From contig NZ_JADKYP010000047.1 in NCBI RefSeq assembly GCF_015354405.1, positions 1 through 54,481 on the forward strand: DNA of 54,481 nucleotides. The letters are read 5' to 3'. The notes under the pieces were generated by a model, which was not told the DNA's origin, did no database searches, and saw only the letters and a list, made by a program, of their open reading frames with translations. Of the stretch, positions 8,097 to 16,442 are shown piece by piece. Positions within the stretch are counted from its first letter, which is position 1. Each line of letters starts with the position of its first letter. Origin of the DNA: Nocardia sp. BSTN01. Its GTDB lineage: Bacteria > Actinomycetota > Actinomycetes > Mycobacteriales > Mycobacteriaceae. The position numbers were made by a program, and so were the translations under genes.

Positions 8097-8453
8097 ATGA
8101 ACGACGATCTGGAATTCGACGACTACGACACCGAATCCGATGCACCGGCGCCGGATTGGAAGTCGATGACCTACGAGGTCTTCAATCCCGACCACAGCGT
8201 CGGCGTCGCCTGCGACCGGGACGGCGAGGTGGTGGGTCTGCACCTGTCGGACGAGGCGCGCGACAACGGCGACAGCTGGCTCGCCAACGAGATCCTGCGA
8301 CTGGCGCGGCTCGCGCATATGAAATCTCGCGTCGGGCTGCGCGCGGAGATGGAGTACAACGGCGCGCGGCCCTACACGGTGGACTCGTTCGATCTGCCGA
8401 CCGAGGCGTCCTACCGGGCGATGGAGAGCGCCGAATTCGGCACCACGCTGTGA
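8097..8453 (+). CDS. espH: EspH-like ESX secretion-associated protein
   Basis: 118 residues. An acidic N-terminus (DDLEFDDYDTESDAP) is followed by YEVFNPDHSVGVACDRDGEV, VGLHLSDEARDNGDSWLANE and ILRLARLAHMKSRVG. This lines up with EspH (Rv3867), which also has an acidic start, a TVTNPQGSVSVSTLMDGRI strand pair and a LADEIFVIADLARQKAR helix. The fold is YbaB/EbfC-like. EspH and its paralogue EspD support the stability and secretion of EspE/EspF or EspA/EspC-type substrates, so a chaperone-like cytosolic role for neighbouring substrates is likely. The ribosome site AGGAG lies before the ATG. It is shorter than EspH, lacking the C-terminal extension. Confidence 0.7.
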   Translation: MNDDLEFDDYDTESDAPAPDWKSMTYEVFNPDHSVGVACDRDGEVVGLHLSDEARDNGDSWLANEILRLARLAHMKSRVGLRAEMEYNGARPYTVDSFDLPTEASYRAMESAEFGTTL

Positions 8454-8472
8454 CTACAGATAGGAGTCCGTC

Positions 8473-8778
8473 ATGCTGGAGATGGACGATCAACAAAGCT
8501 CCATAAACGCGTCGGATCAGTTCCACGTCGCCGTCACCGCGAACACCGGACGGGCGTCACAGCACGTCGAATATTCGCCTACGCACTATCGCGAGGGCAC
8601 GGGAGCGAAATTCGACGATCAGGCGACGCAGATCGGCAAACGAGTCGGTGAGTGGATCAGCGACTTCGTGACCGCGCGCAACGGCCACAGCGATGGCACG
8701 AACGTTGCCGTGCGCGATGCCGTGAACGCCCTCTACGACGCGGATATCGATACCGGCGCCGGCGTGCGATCGGTCTGA
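8473..8778 (+). CDS. small helical ESX-associated protein (WXG100-sized)
   Basis: 101 residues, no transmembrane segment or signal peptide. The size, predicted helices (FDDQATQIGKRVGEWISDFV; VAVRDAVNALYDADID) and place next to EspH- and EspK-like genes are what one expects of an EspC/EspF-type or Esx-type secreted protein. No WxG is seen, and the C-terminal Y88-DADID only approximates the YxxxD/E secretion signal (the residue at +4 is Ile, at +5 Asp). Start ATG at 8473 follows TAGGAG. Only 5 bases separate its stop from the next start. The family assignment is a guess. Confidence 0.6.
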   Translation: MLEMDDQQSSINASDQFHVAVTANTGRASQHVEYSPTHYREGTGAKFDDQATQIGKRVGEWISDFVTARNGHSDGTNVAVRDAVNALYDADIDTGAGVRSV

Positions 8779-8783
8779 CGCGC

Positions 8784-11321
8784 ATGGGTTCCGAGCACGG
8801 CAGCCCCTATTGGGAAACGATCGTCGGCAAGCATTGGCCCACGATTCCACCGTCGGATTGGTACAACCTCCAGACGATGGTTCGCGACGCCGCCGCGGCG
8901 ATGGACCCTGAGGAGGCCGATCGTGCCCGGCGCCTGTTTTCCGAACGCGTTCCGTCCAGCGAAGGATTGGAGCCGGCCAAACGCGACATGCTGAACCAGC
9001 AGGACAGCTTGCGCAAGCTGGTGGATGCCCTGGTCGCCGCGTCCGATACCTTCGGGCAGATCGGCGACATCGACTATCGCACCCGGCATCGGATCCTCGA
9101 CATCGTCGATCGTGCGGACGCCGATATCCAGCGGGTCCGGCAGCAGGAGACCGACAAGAACGGAAACGAGGACGAAGCCGCCGAACAGCGGCGGATCTCG
9201 GCGATCGTCCGAGAGGCTCGGGACGAGGTCGCCGACGTCGAGCGCAATGCGCTGAACATGTTGGGCCCCCAGGGGCTTCCGGAGCTCGCCTTGATCGCCG
9301 AATTGCTGGGCCGGCCGAATCCCTGGACGCGGGGCAACGGTCCGGGCGGCCCGGGACGGCGGCAGGACGGTGGGCCCGGGGCCGGCGGCCGCCCCCGGAA
9401 CCCCGGCGGCGGCTCGCACCAGCAGATGCCTGGTCCGATGCACGATCCGATGCCGCGCTTCCCGTTCCTCCCCGGGATGGTTCGGCTCGATCCGGGAATG
9501 TTCTCTCATGTTCCACCGCCGTTCGAGGACATCGCGGATCGGCTGCGGGATCGGCTGTTCGGCGACCCGCCGGCCACGGTCGATCACATGCCGTCCCCGT
9601 CGGCGGGCCCTCAGGACCAAGCGCCGAACGCGCCGGCTCCGACGGCACCGGCCGGTGGTGCGCCTGCCCCGGGGCAGAACTCCGGGTGGGCGCCCGCCGG
9701 ACCGAATCACGCCGGACCCGGCGACAGCGGTGACCATACCGTGGACGCCGCACCGATGGTCGATTCCGGTGCCTCGCACGAGCCGGACGCCCCGGTGTCC
9801 GGGACCGCCTCGGACACACATGTCGAGCCTGCCGCCGGGCACGGCTCCGAGTCCGGGCGTGGTCAGGACGAGAACGACTCCGGCGCAGCGCAATTCGCCC
9901 GCATGTCGAATCCGGACGACGATACCGAACACGACGAGGCGGGACATCGTGCCGAGCTGGGCCCGATCGCTCCGATCGGCGCGTCGAGCCTCGCGGCGGG
10001 TGGGCTGATGTCGGCGCCCCTGGTCGTACCCCAGCCTGGGGCGCTCGGTCCCGCCGTATCGGCCCCCATCGATCGGATGAACGCGCCCGCGGCGCAGGCG
10101 ACCCCGCCGCCGGCCGGTGCCGACACCCGCCCCGGATCGCCACCGGACTCGCGGATCTCCGCGCCCGGGGGGAAGGGGCCCATGGTCGGCAATCCACCCG
10201 GCCCACCCGGATCCCCGGTTGCGCCACCGGTGGCGAAAGCGATTCCCCCGCAGCGTATTCCGGGACAGCCCGGCAGCGACGAGGTCGTTCGGGATGCGGT
10301 CGGCGCGGCCATGGTGGCGGCGTCGGCCCCGGCCTTCGTACTCGGCGAACGTGTCGACGGCGATCTGGTGTTGGCCCGCAGCCTGCTGAGCAGTCTGCTC
10401 GCCGCGGCCGGGGATTCGGCGCTCGGTGTGGACTGGGCGGTGTCGGTGCTGCGTCATTCCGGCGGCGTGACCGCATTCGTCACGTCCAACGAAGGGCGCG
10501 GGTGGCTGCCGGCCGGACTGTATCTGCCGCGGGAATTGTCCACTCCGTGGGTATGGTCGGAGTCCGATGGCAGTGGCTGGGAGGGCGTCGGCGATCCGGC
10601 GCGCATCCTGGCCGAATTCGGAATCGCCTGGGGCGCGAAGATCGGGGCGCGGCTCTCGGCGCTGGTTTCCTCGCAGCCGATCGACGGCACGCTGAGTGCC
10701 CAGCTCGGTGCGGTTCCGACGGAGGGCTCGGTCGCGGCCGCGGCGGTGATGGATTTCGGTACGCCGGCCGCGGGTCTGGCCGACCGGCTCGAACTCGTGG
10801 GGTCGGCGCAGCTGGCCGATCGCGTTGCCGCGACTGCTCCGGATCGCATCGCCGAGCGGTGTGTGGAATTGGCGCGCGACGGCCACGCCCGGGCCGCCGC
10901 ACTGGGGCGGGCGCCGGATTCGTTGGGAGCCGGGGCGATTCGCGCCGGCATTCTGCAGGCGATCGCGCAGCGCAAGGCCGTGCCGGAACCGCTGTGGGAC
11001 GAACTGCGCGACGCCGACGCGCTGGTCGCCGCATCGATGTTGCCGCTGCGCGCGGATGTGTCCCGCGTAGCGCTCGGCGAGTTGCGGTCGGAGTCCGGCG
11101 CCCGGGGAGAGGCCGCGGTCCTGCGTGCGATGGTGTGCCAGCGACGCTGTGACGAACTGGTCCTGCTGCTCGCGGCCGAACCGACTCGCCAAACCTTGCG
11201 CGACGCCGTGTACGCACATGCGCAATTGGCGGAATTGGCCGCGGCCCCGCCGGGACCGGATCCGACGCCGCCGGGACCGCCTCGGACCTCGTCGGTCAGT
11301 GTCGGCCCCACGCGGCGGTGA
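8784..11321 (+). CDS. espK: EspK-like ESX protein, copy 1
   Basis: 845 residues. Residues about 1-175 are a helical N-terminal region (MLNQQDSLRKLVDALVAASD; RRISAIVREARDEVADVERN). About 175-515 is a Pro/Gly/Ala-rich linker. About 518-820 is a conserved C-terminal domain with DGDLVLARSLLSSLLAAAGD, TSNEGRGWLPAGLYLPRELS, TPWVW and FGIAWGAKI. The same domain ends the 11459-13390 protein. It resembles the C-terminal region of EspK (Rv3879c), which in ESX-1 interacts with EspB and the EccC ATPase. The start was set at ATG 8784, just after the previous stop; the frame is open further upstream but that part overlaps the preceding gene and has poor codon usage. Last gene of the left operon. Confidence 0.7.
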   Translation: MGSEHGSPYWETIVGKHWPTIPPSDWYNLQTMVRDAAAAMDPEEADRARRLFSERVPSSEGLEPAKRDMLNQQDSLRKLVDALVAASDTFGQIGDIDYRTRHRILDIVDRADADIQRVRQQETDKNGNEDEAAEQRRISAIVREARDEVADVERNALNMLGPQGLPELALIAELLGRPNPWTRGNGPGGPGRRQDGGPGAGGRPRNPGGGSHQQMPGPMHDPMPRFPFLPGMVRLDPGMFSHVPPPFEDIADRLRDRLFGDPPATVDHMPSPSAGPQDQAPNAPAPTAPAGGAPAPGQNSGWAPAGPNHAGPGDSGDHTVDAAPMVDSGASHEPDAPVSGTASDTHVEPAAGHGSESGRGQDENDSGAAQFARMSNPDDDTEHDEAGHRAELGPIAPIGASSLAAGGLMSAPLVVPQPGALGPAVSAPIDRMNAPAAQATPPPAGADTRPGSPPDSRISAPGGKGPMVGNPPGPPGSPVAPPVAKAIPPQRIPGQPGSDEVVRDAVGAAMVAASAPAFVLGERVDGDLVLARSLLSSLLAAAGDSALGVDWAVSVLRHSGGVTAFVTSNEGRGWLPAGLYLPRELSTPWVWSESDGSGWEGVGDPARILAEFGIAWGAKIGARLSALVSSQPIDGTLSAQLGAVPTEGSVAAAAVMDFGTPAAGLADRLELVGSAQLADRVAATAPDRIAERCVELARDGHARAAALGRAPDSLGAGAIRAGILQAIAQRKAVPEPLWDELRDADALVAASMLPLRADVSRVALGELRSESGARGEAAVLRAMVCQRRCDELVLLLAAEPTRQTLRDAVYAHAQLAELAAAPPGPDPTPPGPPRTSSVSVGPTRR

Positions 11322-11458
11322 GCGCCAGGGAGCGGTGGACCGTAGCCGGTCGAATGCCGTGCGCGCCCAGAACTTCCCTGCGCTGGGAACAGCGCCCGGC
11401 AGTGGGGATTGTCCAGCGCCGACAATGATCTCGTCAGTGGCGGAAAGGATTGTGCGGC
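11322..11458 (+). promoter_or_regulatory. intergenic leader of the second espK-like gene
   Basis: This region contains the inverted repeat at 11374-11389 and, at 11416-11458, a 43-base leader that differs at only four positions from the leader of the minus-strand gene starting at 14817. The leader carries GCCGACAATGAT and the ribosome site GGAAAGGA. Confidence 0.55.
11374..11389. promoter_or_regulatory. inverted repeat TTCCC-N6-GGGAA, site 2
   Basis: Arms TTCCC and GGGAA around TGCGCT, 70 bases before the ATG at 11459. Second member of the repeat family described at 453-470. A degenerate right half (CAGTGGGGA) follows about 15 bases later. Confidence 0.55.
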
Positions 11459-13390
11459 ATGCCGGAGATGGAGATCGACCCTGCGGTGCTGCGTCAACTG
11501 GCAGAGCAACACCGTCAGGTCGCGCGCGAAACCCGGGAATGGGCGCAACCGCCGTACGATTGGCTCGCCAGCTTCATCCCCACGTACGGCAAGATCGCCC
11601 AGCCGGTCAAGGATGCCCTCGACGACTACTACGACGCCCGCAAACGAGCGGGTGACAAGCTGGCGGACGACCACGACCACACCGCGGATCAGTTGATCGC
11701 CGCGGCCGAGTCCTATGAAAACGCCGACCACGGCATCGCATCGGATTTCCGCCGAGCGGGCGACGAGATCGGCGGGCACGGGTCACCGCAGGGAACACCG
11801 GCGCACGCTGCGCCGAACGGCCACACCTTCGGCCCCGGCGACGGCCGCACGCCGGCGGGTATCTCGCCCCTCGGCACGTCGCCGCTCGACGGCGGTCCTT
11901 CGGTCACCGGTCCGCAGACGCCGGGCGCCGGTCAGCAACACCCGGACGCGGCGGACCAATCGCCGGGCGCGACCGTCCCCGGCGTCGCCGCCGCCGCACC
12001 GGGAGCTGCCGCACCGATGGGCGCCGTGGACTCCACAGGCACCCAGGCCGGGTCCGGTTCCGGCGTCAACACCGGTGCGGCGGCCGCCGCCGCGGGTACC
12101 CCGGTCGGTGGAGTGGCGACGCCGGCCACCGTCGGCGCGGGCGTGGGTGCCGACGACCGATCGGCGCAGCAGCCGCCGACCGGCGCCACGGGACGCTACG
12201 ACATGCCGCCGGTACCGGTCGTCACGCCGTTCGCCGCCGCGGTGGCCGCGGCCAAGGACAAGGAGGCCGAGCCGGCCTACGTGGTGGGCGATGCGGTCGA
12301 CAACGACCTCCTGGTCGCGCGCACCTTGCTGGCGGCGGTGCTGGCCGCCGCGGATACGCCGGCGGTGGGAATGCACTGGGCGGTCGGCGTGATGCGCGGC
12401 CCGGCCGGGGCGGGGGTGTTCATCACCTCGAACGAGGGACGGGGCTGGTTGCCGGCGGGGATCTATCTCCCTCGGGAGGTGTCGACGCCGTGGCTGTGGG
12501 ACCAGATGCTCGACGACGGCTCAGGCCGTGCCGCCTCGCCCTGGGAGGGGATCTCGGACCCGGCCCGCGTGCTGGTCGAATTCGGGTTGGCATGGGGCCC
12601 GAAGGCGAACGCATCGCTGGTGGCCCTGGCCTCGTCCGCCTCGATCGACGGTGAGTTGCGGGCACGGTTCTCCGATATCGCGATGGCGGACCTGGTCGGC
12701 CCGGCCTACGACGTCGATCTCCGGGTACACACCCCGGACACGGTCGATCGCCTCGAACTGGCCGGATCGCCGGAAGCCGCCGGTCCCATTGCGGCAGTAT
12801 CGGATTCACGCGCGTACGCCCGCTGCCTCGAGTTGGTGACCGACGCCCACACCAAGCTGGTGCGCAGCGGGACGGCCGCGGCCGATTCCGCCGAGTCCCG
12901 TCGCATCCGCGATCGCATCCTCGCCGTTCTGGAGGCCGGGCAGGAGGTGTCGCCGCAATGGTGGGAACAACTACGCGAGGCCGACGACCTGCTCGCGGCG
13001 GCAATGCTTTCGCGGCGCGTGGACGTCGCCCGGGTGGCGCCGGGTGACCTTCGCATCGACGAGGAGGGAGCGACGTTACGTGCCATGGTCTTCGAACGTC
13101 GCTGCAACGAACTCCTGCTGGTGCTCGCCGGTGAACCCGGTCGGCAACAATTGCGCGACGCGGCTTACGCCTACGACCAGATCGTGAATCATCCGCAGTT
13201 CGTGGAGGTTCCGGCCGCGGTCACGGCCGCCGAGCCTACGACGGTGGACCGCCCGGTCACCGTGTCCGGGCCGGTATCGGCTCCGAGCGTCGCCGCCGGT
13301 CCGCCGCGCGGGGCGGCGGTCGTGCCGCCGGTGGTGGCGCCGCCGGTGGTGGCGCCGCCGGTGGTCACCCCACCGTCCGAGCAGTCGTAG
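11459..13390 (+). CDS. EspK-like ESX protein, copy 2, with EspC-like N-terminus
   Basis: 643 residues. Residues about 1-100 resemble EspC-type type VII targets: DPAVLRQLAEQHRQVA, a long helical hairpin, then Y86-E-N-A-D90, a textbook YxxxD signal. About 105-270 is an Ala/Pro/Gly/Thr linker. About 274-590 is the EspK-type domain shared with the 8784-11321 protein (TSNEGRGWLPAGIYLPREVS, TPWLW, FGLAWGPKA). The tail is a VVAPP repeat. ATG 11459 is preferred over the upstream TTG at 11450 because GGAAAGGA lies about 10 bases before it and the paralogous leader at 14817 supports it. It has its own promoter region. Likely a secreted or secretion-coupled protein; the combination of EspC-like signal and EspK-like domain is unusual. 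Confidence 0.75.
   Translation: MPEMEIDPAVLRQLAEQHRQVARETREWAQPPYDWLASFIPTYGKIAQPVKDALDDYYDARKRAGDKLADDHDHTADQLIAAAESYENADHGIASDFRRAGDEIGGHGSPQGTPAHAAPNGHTFGPGDGRTPAGISPLGTSPLDGGPSVTGPQTPGAGQQHPDAADQSPGATVPGVAAAAPGAAAPMGAVDSTGTQAGSGSGVNTGAAAAAAGTPVGGVATPATVGAGVGADDRSAQQPPTGATGRYDMPPVPVVTPFAAAVAAAKDKEAEPAYVVGDAVDNDLLVARTLLAAVLAAADTPAVGMHWAVGVMRGPAGAGVFITSNEGRGWLPAGIYLPREVSTPWLWDQMLDDGSGRAASPWEGISDPARVLVEFGLAWGPKANASLVALASSASIDGELRARFSDIAMADLVGPAYDVDLRVHTPDTVDRLELAGSPEAAGPIAAVSDSRAYARCLELVTDAHTKLVRSGTAAADSAESRRIRDRILAVLEAGQEVSPQWWEQLREADDLLAAAMLSRRVDVARVAPGDLRIDEEGATLRAMVFERRCNELLLVLAGEPGRQQLRDAAYAYDQIVNHPQFVEVPAAVTAAEPTTVDRPVTVSGPVSAPSVAAGPPRGAAVVPPVVAPPVVAPPVVTPPSEQS
13327..13372 (+). repeat. 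short coding tandem repeat (VVAPP units)
   Basis: Three consecutive 15-base units of the type gtggtggcgccgccg near the 3' end of the EspK-like gene encode VVAPPVVAPPVVTPP. Simple low-complexity coding repeat. Confidence 0.7.
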
Positions 13391-13506
13391 GCGCGGGCCG
13401 ATGAAAGAGATTGCGGCCCAGGTATTCCCGGAAGTTTCGGGTATGGGCACGCGCGCACGGCCGGACCGGTCGGTGAGCGCGCAGTTGTGTGCCGGGGATG
13501 CCCGGG

Positions 13507-14817
13507 TCAGGCGGGTGCGCCCGGAATACCGCCCCCCGAGGGGGCGGTAACGGCGGGCGCGGAGGTGCCTGGTGGTGTGGTCGCCGGCGCGACCGTGGCC
13601 GGTGCGGTGCCGTCGGCCGGCGGCGGAGTGATGACTGCCGGGTCGGCGGTGATACCGCCCGGCTGGGGAGCCGTCGCCGCCGGGGCCGCACCGGCGGGCG
13701 GCGCCGCATTCGGGTCGGCGGCGGGAGCCGCGGGCGCGGCTTGCGCGTTGGGTGCGGCGCCGTTCTGCTGCGTCTGCTCCGCCTCCCGCTCCTTGCGTTC
13801 CTCTTCTTCCCTGCGGTGCTGTTCGGCATTGTTCTGGATGAACTGCTGCACCATCGGCGCCAGGGACATCAGACCCATCGGCAAGATCATGGCCAGCGGA
13901 CCCAGCATCTGCGCGAGCCCGCCCAATCCACCGTCGCCGCCGGTGCCTGCCTGCGCGGCGCCGCCGGACGTTGCGGTACCGCTCGACGCCCCGGAACCGC
14001 TGCCGGAGCCGGAGCCCTGACCGGATCCGTTCTTGCTGTTGCCACCACCGGCCATGTTCGCGTTGTATTCGGCGACCGCGGAAACCTTCTGGCACACCGA
14101 GTCCAGGGTGTCGGCGATCTGCTCCATGAGTTTGAGCTCTTTGGCCGCCTTCAGCTTCTTGCTGAGCGGCCGCAGATCGACCTTGAGAGCATCCTTCAAC
14201 TTGTTCACGTCGGCCATGACAGCGGCCAGCGTCTGATCCTTGCCGTCTTTGACCTTGATAGACGTCTTGACGACCTCGGCGTCCATCTGCAGCAGGTAGC
14301 TCTGGCGGGCCCGGACCTTGGTCAGGGTCTGCTGGTAGACGTCGCTGGCCTCGCCCTTGCCGAGGTTTTGATAGACGGTGGTGGTGAGCAGATCGTTCAC
14401 ATTGGGCGGCGGCGTGGTCATGCCACGCCCCAGCAGATCCACAGTGGTCTGGATCGCGGTTTCCGCCAGCGCGACGAAACTCGTCAGCGCCGGCGACGCA
14501 CCCGGTGGCGGGGCGAGTTCGATCGGCTTGCCGTAGTGCTGACCGATGCCGTCCGCTTGCGGGGTGGGTTTCGGCGTGGGCCCACCGGTCGTGTGGTCGG
14601 TTCCGGGTTTGCCCCCGGGCTTCCCGTCGGTGGGCGGCTTGTCGCCGGGTTTGCCATCGGTAGGCGGCTTATGCCCGGGCTTACCATCCGTAGGCGGCTT
14701 CTCCCCGGGAGCGATGGCTGTGGCGGGGTCTGCCTGTACGAGGGTGACTCCCGCGACCTTGGTGTGTTGTTGTGCCAGTTGGCGCAGCCCCGCGGGGTCG
14801 ATATCCATCTCCGCCAT
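13507..14817 (-). CDS. secreted-type ESX-locus protein with PPTDGKPG repeats
   Basis: 436 residues on the minus strand, unrecognised as a whole. Residues 1-22 (MAEMDIDPAGLRQLAQQHTKVA) nearly repeat the start of the 11459 protein. Three exact-length decapeptide units of PPTDGKPGxK follow at about 41-70. Residues about 100-290 are helical (TSFVALAETAIQTTVDLLGR; LMEQIADTLDSVCQKVSAVA). Then come a Gly/Ser stretch, a hydrophobic segment (LGPLAMILPMGLMSLAPMVQ, about 335-355), a charged REEEERKEREAE helix and a Pro/Ala tail. ATG 14817 is chosen by analogy with 11459; a TTG at 14826 is also possible. It is convergent with the EspK-like gene and divergent from the peptidase gene. Probably an ESX substrate or envelope protein. 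Confidence 0.75.
   Translation of the reverse strand: MAEMDIDPAGLRQLAQQHTKVAGVTLVQADPATAIAPGEKPPTDGKPGHKPPTDGKPGDKPPTDGKPGGKPGTDHTTGGPTPKPTPQADGIGQHYGKPIELAPPPGASPALTSFVALAETAIQTTVDLLGRGMTTPPPNVNDLLTTTVYQNLGKGEASDVYQQTLTKVRARQSYLLQMDAEVVKTSIKVKDGKDQTLAAVMADVNKLKDALKVDLRPLSKKLKAAKELKLMEQIADTLDSVCQKVSAVAEYNANMAGGGNSKNGSGQGSGSGSGSGASSGTATSGGAAQAGTGGDGGLGGLAQMLGPLAMILPMGLMSLAPMVQQFIQNNAEQHRREEEERKEREAEQTQQNGAAPNAQAAPAAPAADPNAAPPAGAAPAATAPQPGGITADPAVITPPPADGTAPATVAPATTPPGTSAPAVTAPSGGGIPGAPA
14608..14697 (-). repeat. 30-base coding tandem repeats (PPTDGKPG)
   Basis: Three adjacent 30-base units encode PPTDGKPGHK, PPTDGKPGDK and PPTDGKPGGK, with a partial fourth after them. They lie between the EspC-like N-terminal remnant and the helical domain of the minus-strand protein. 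Confidence 0.8.
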
Positions 14818-14858
14818 GCCCGACAATCCTTTCCGCCACCGACGACATCATTGTCGGC

Positions 14859-14878
14859 GCTTCCCGCAAATGGGAAGC
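14859..14878. promoter_or_regulatory. inverted repeat GCTTCCC-N6-GGGAAGC, site 3
   Basis: Perfect 7-base arms GCTTCCC and GGGAAGC around GCAAAT. It lies between divergent genes, 42 bases from the minus-strand ATG at 14817 and 140 bases from the plus-strand ATG at 15018, so it could act on both. Confidence 0.6.
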
Positions 14879-15017
14879 TCGGTCGTTTCGCCATAACACG
14901 ATCGGTGTCGCATAGTCGGAAACCAGTCTTCCGAGTGCGGGAGATCTGGAATTCACGTCGGCCATCCAGCGGCGCCGGCACAGGAGGCGGGCGGATGAGT
15001 GAGGGCGGGGCGATTGC

Positions 15018-15989
15018 ATGGCGCCTGATCTGACCACCGATCTCAACGGGGTGCTGAACTCACTGCTCGGGCTGTACGGCCAGGGCAGTCCCGCACCGGG
15101 TACGGCCGGCACGGTCTCGACCACCGTCGCGAATATCGACAACAGCCACAACGGCTCCATCGCCCGCCACTACAGTGACGCCCGCGGCATGCAGGTATCG
15201 ATCGCCGAGTCCCAGGCAGGCAAGGACGCGGTCGTGCACAAGGCGGTCGCCGCCGCCGGCGACGGCACGGTCACCGGACGCAATGCGCTCAACAATCGGA
15301 TCGCCGACCTGCAATCGCGGCTGCAAGCCATCGCGGGGGTCGGCGATCTGCGGTTCAGCGGTCCGGCACTGTTGAACGCCGCGCACGCCACCATCGCCGA
15401 CGCGACCAAACAGGTGGATGCCGATGTGGCCGCGGCGCACCGCCACGCGGCGACGATCCAGCCGCCGTCCGCCCCGGCTCCGGTCCACCGGCGGATCACG
15501 CCCGCAGGCCGCAGCCGGCGTCGCTCCCGGATACGAACCCGGGCCGGTGGGGGCGGTGGTGGTGCACTCCCGAGCGCGGTGCGCAGTCGTCCGGTTCCGT
15601 CGGACGGCACCGCCGGCGGTAAGGCGGTGAGTGCGGCGAGCGCCTGGCTGGGCACGCCCTACGTATGGGGCGGTGGTGGCGCCGGCGGGCCGAGCGGCGG
15701 CGGCTTCGACTGTTCGGGGCTGACCCAGTACGCGGTCGCGGAAGCGACCGACGGCCGAGTTCACTTGCCGCGCACGACATATGAGCAGATCTACTGTGGG
15801 GAGCGGATTTCGCCTCGCGATGTGCGGCCGGGTGATCTGGTCTTCCCGGCCGATTCGTTCTCCGCGCGCGGGCCCGAGCACGTGCAGCTCGCCGCCGGGA
15901 ACGGGATGGTGATCGAGGCGCCGTACTCGGGTGCGACCGTACGGTGGGCGAAAATGCCCAGTGAAGCCGTCGTCGTCCGCGTCATGTGA
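15018..15989 (+). CDS. NlpC/P60-family peptidoglycan endopeptidase (C40)
   Basis: 323 residues. Residues about 1-150 are a helical N-terminal domain (NNRIADLQSRLQAIAGVGDL), possibly the DUF4226-type domain found in some mycobacterial C40 peptidases. A basic Arg-rich linker follows at about 155-185. Residues about 205-323 form an NlpC/P60 domain with catalytic Cys232 in GGGFDCSGLTQY and His288 in GPEHVQLAAG, plus WLGTPYVWGGGG and RPGDLVF motifs. Such enzymes cut D-Glu to meso-diaminopimelate bonds in peptidoglycan. No classical signal peptide is present, so export may be by the ESX system or indirect. It lies next to the secretion core and may open cell wall for the apparatus; that role is inference. 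A strong hairpin follows the stop. Confidence 0.85.
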   Translation: MAPDLTTDLNGVLNSLLGLYGQGSPAPGTAGTVSTTVANIDNSHNGSIARHYSDARGMQVSIAESQAGKDAVVHKAVAAAGDGTVTGRNALNNRIADLQSRLQAIAGVGDLRFSGPALLNAAHATIADATKQVDADVAAAHRHAATIQPPSAPAPVHRRITPAGRSRRRSRIRTRAGGGGGGALPSAVRSRPVPSDGTAGGKAVSAASAWLGTPYVWGGGGAGGPSGGGFDCSGLTQYAVAEATDGRVHLPRTTYEQIYCGERISPRDVRPGDLVFPADSFSARGPEHVQLAAGNGMVIEAPYSGATVRWAKMPSEAVVVRVM

Positions 15990-16007
15990 GTTGTCGTCGA
16001 GGTGGGA

Positions 16008-16039
16008 GCGGCCGGTGGTCTGCTGACACCACCGGCCGC
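16008..16039 (+). terminator. hairpin terminator after the peptidase gene
   Basis: Perfect 12-base-pair stem (GCGGCCGGTGGT pairing with ACCACCGGCCGC) with an 8-base loop, starting 19 bases after the stop codon. There is no U-tract, as is usual for actinobacterial terminators. Confidence 0.7.
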
Positions 16040-16191
16040 CGGGCGGGTGGCCGGCATCGGTGGGTGATACCGGCCCGTGCAGGGCTGCGGGCCTGCACCC
16101 CACGGCGGTCGGTTACCGGATCGCGGTTCATGGCCGCCGCCCCGAGGTTCGGGCCGTCAGGATGAGGACTGCCGACCCGCTACGCAATATA

Positions 16192-16205
16192 CCGTTGAAT
16201 GACGG
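16192..16205. promoter_or_regulatory. inverted repeat CCGTT-N4-RACGG, site 1
   Basis: CCGTTGAATGACGG, identical over 14 bases to the site at 42842-42855. It is about 240 bases before the eccA start, further than the other members of this family lie from their genes. The outer arm is conserved only on the right (GCACGT). Confidence 0.5.
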
Positions 16206-16355
16206 CACGTCTTACGACGGCTCATCAAATAAGTGCCGGCCTACGCCATGGGTCGCCGAGTCGTGTGGCGGCGGCGCCGGTGGGAAAATGTCTCGCTCCC
16301 AGGGGATTCGGCGAAACCGCTGGTGCTGTAGCGAACCGTGACGCGTCGCTCGTAT

Positions 16356-16371
16356 TTCCCAAGAATGGGAA
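16356..16371. promoter_or_regulatory. inverted repeat TTCCC-N6-GGGAA, site 4
   Basis: Arms TTCCC and GGGAA around AAGAAT, 71 bases before the eccA start. Its position relative to the start matches the other members of the family. Confidence 0.6.
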
Positions 16372-16442
16372 TAGCGCTCCCACGGCTGGCGGCCTGGGTG
16401 TCTATCGTTCGGGCAGGCGAGTGCGGCGGAAGGGATGTCCAG

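Larger units (their letters stand above)
15990..16442. other. intergenic region before eccA
   Basis: About 450 bases with no convincing gene. It holds the terminator at 16008-16039, the inverted repeat at 16192-16205 and the TTCCC-N6-GGGAA repeat at 16356-16371. A frame open at 16060-16341 has poor codon usage and no family resemblance. The promoter of the secretion core operon should lie in the last 100 bases. Confidence 0.6.

Noticed and set aside
16060-16341. Possible small gene before eccA
   Set aside because: No ribosome site, poor third-position bias, and it spans two inverted repeats; more likely regulatory DNA.
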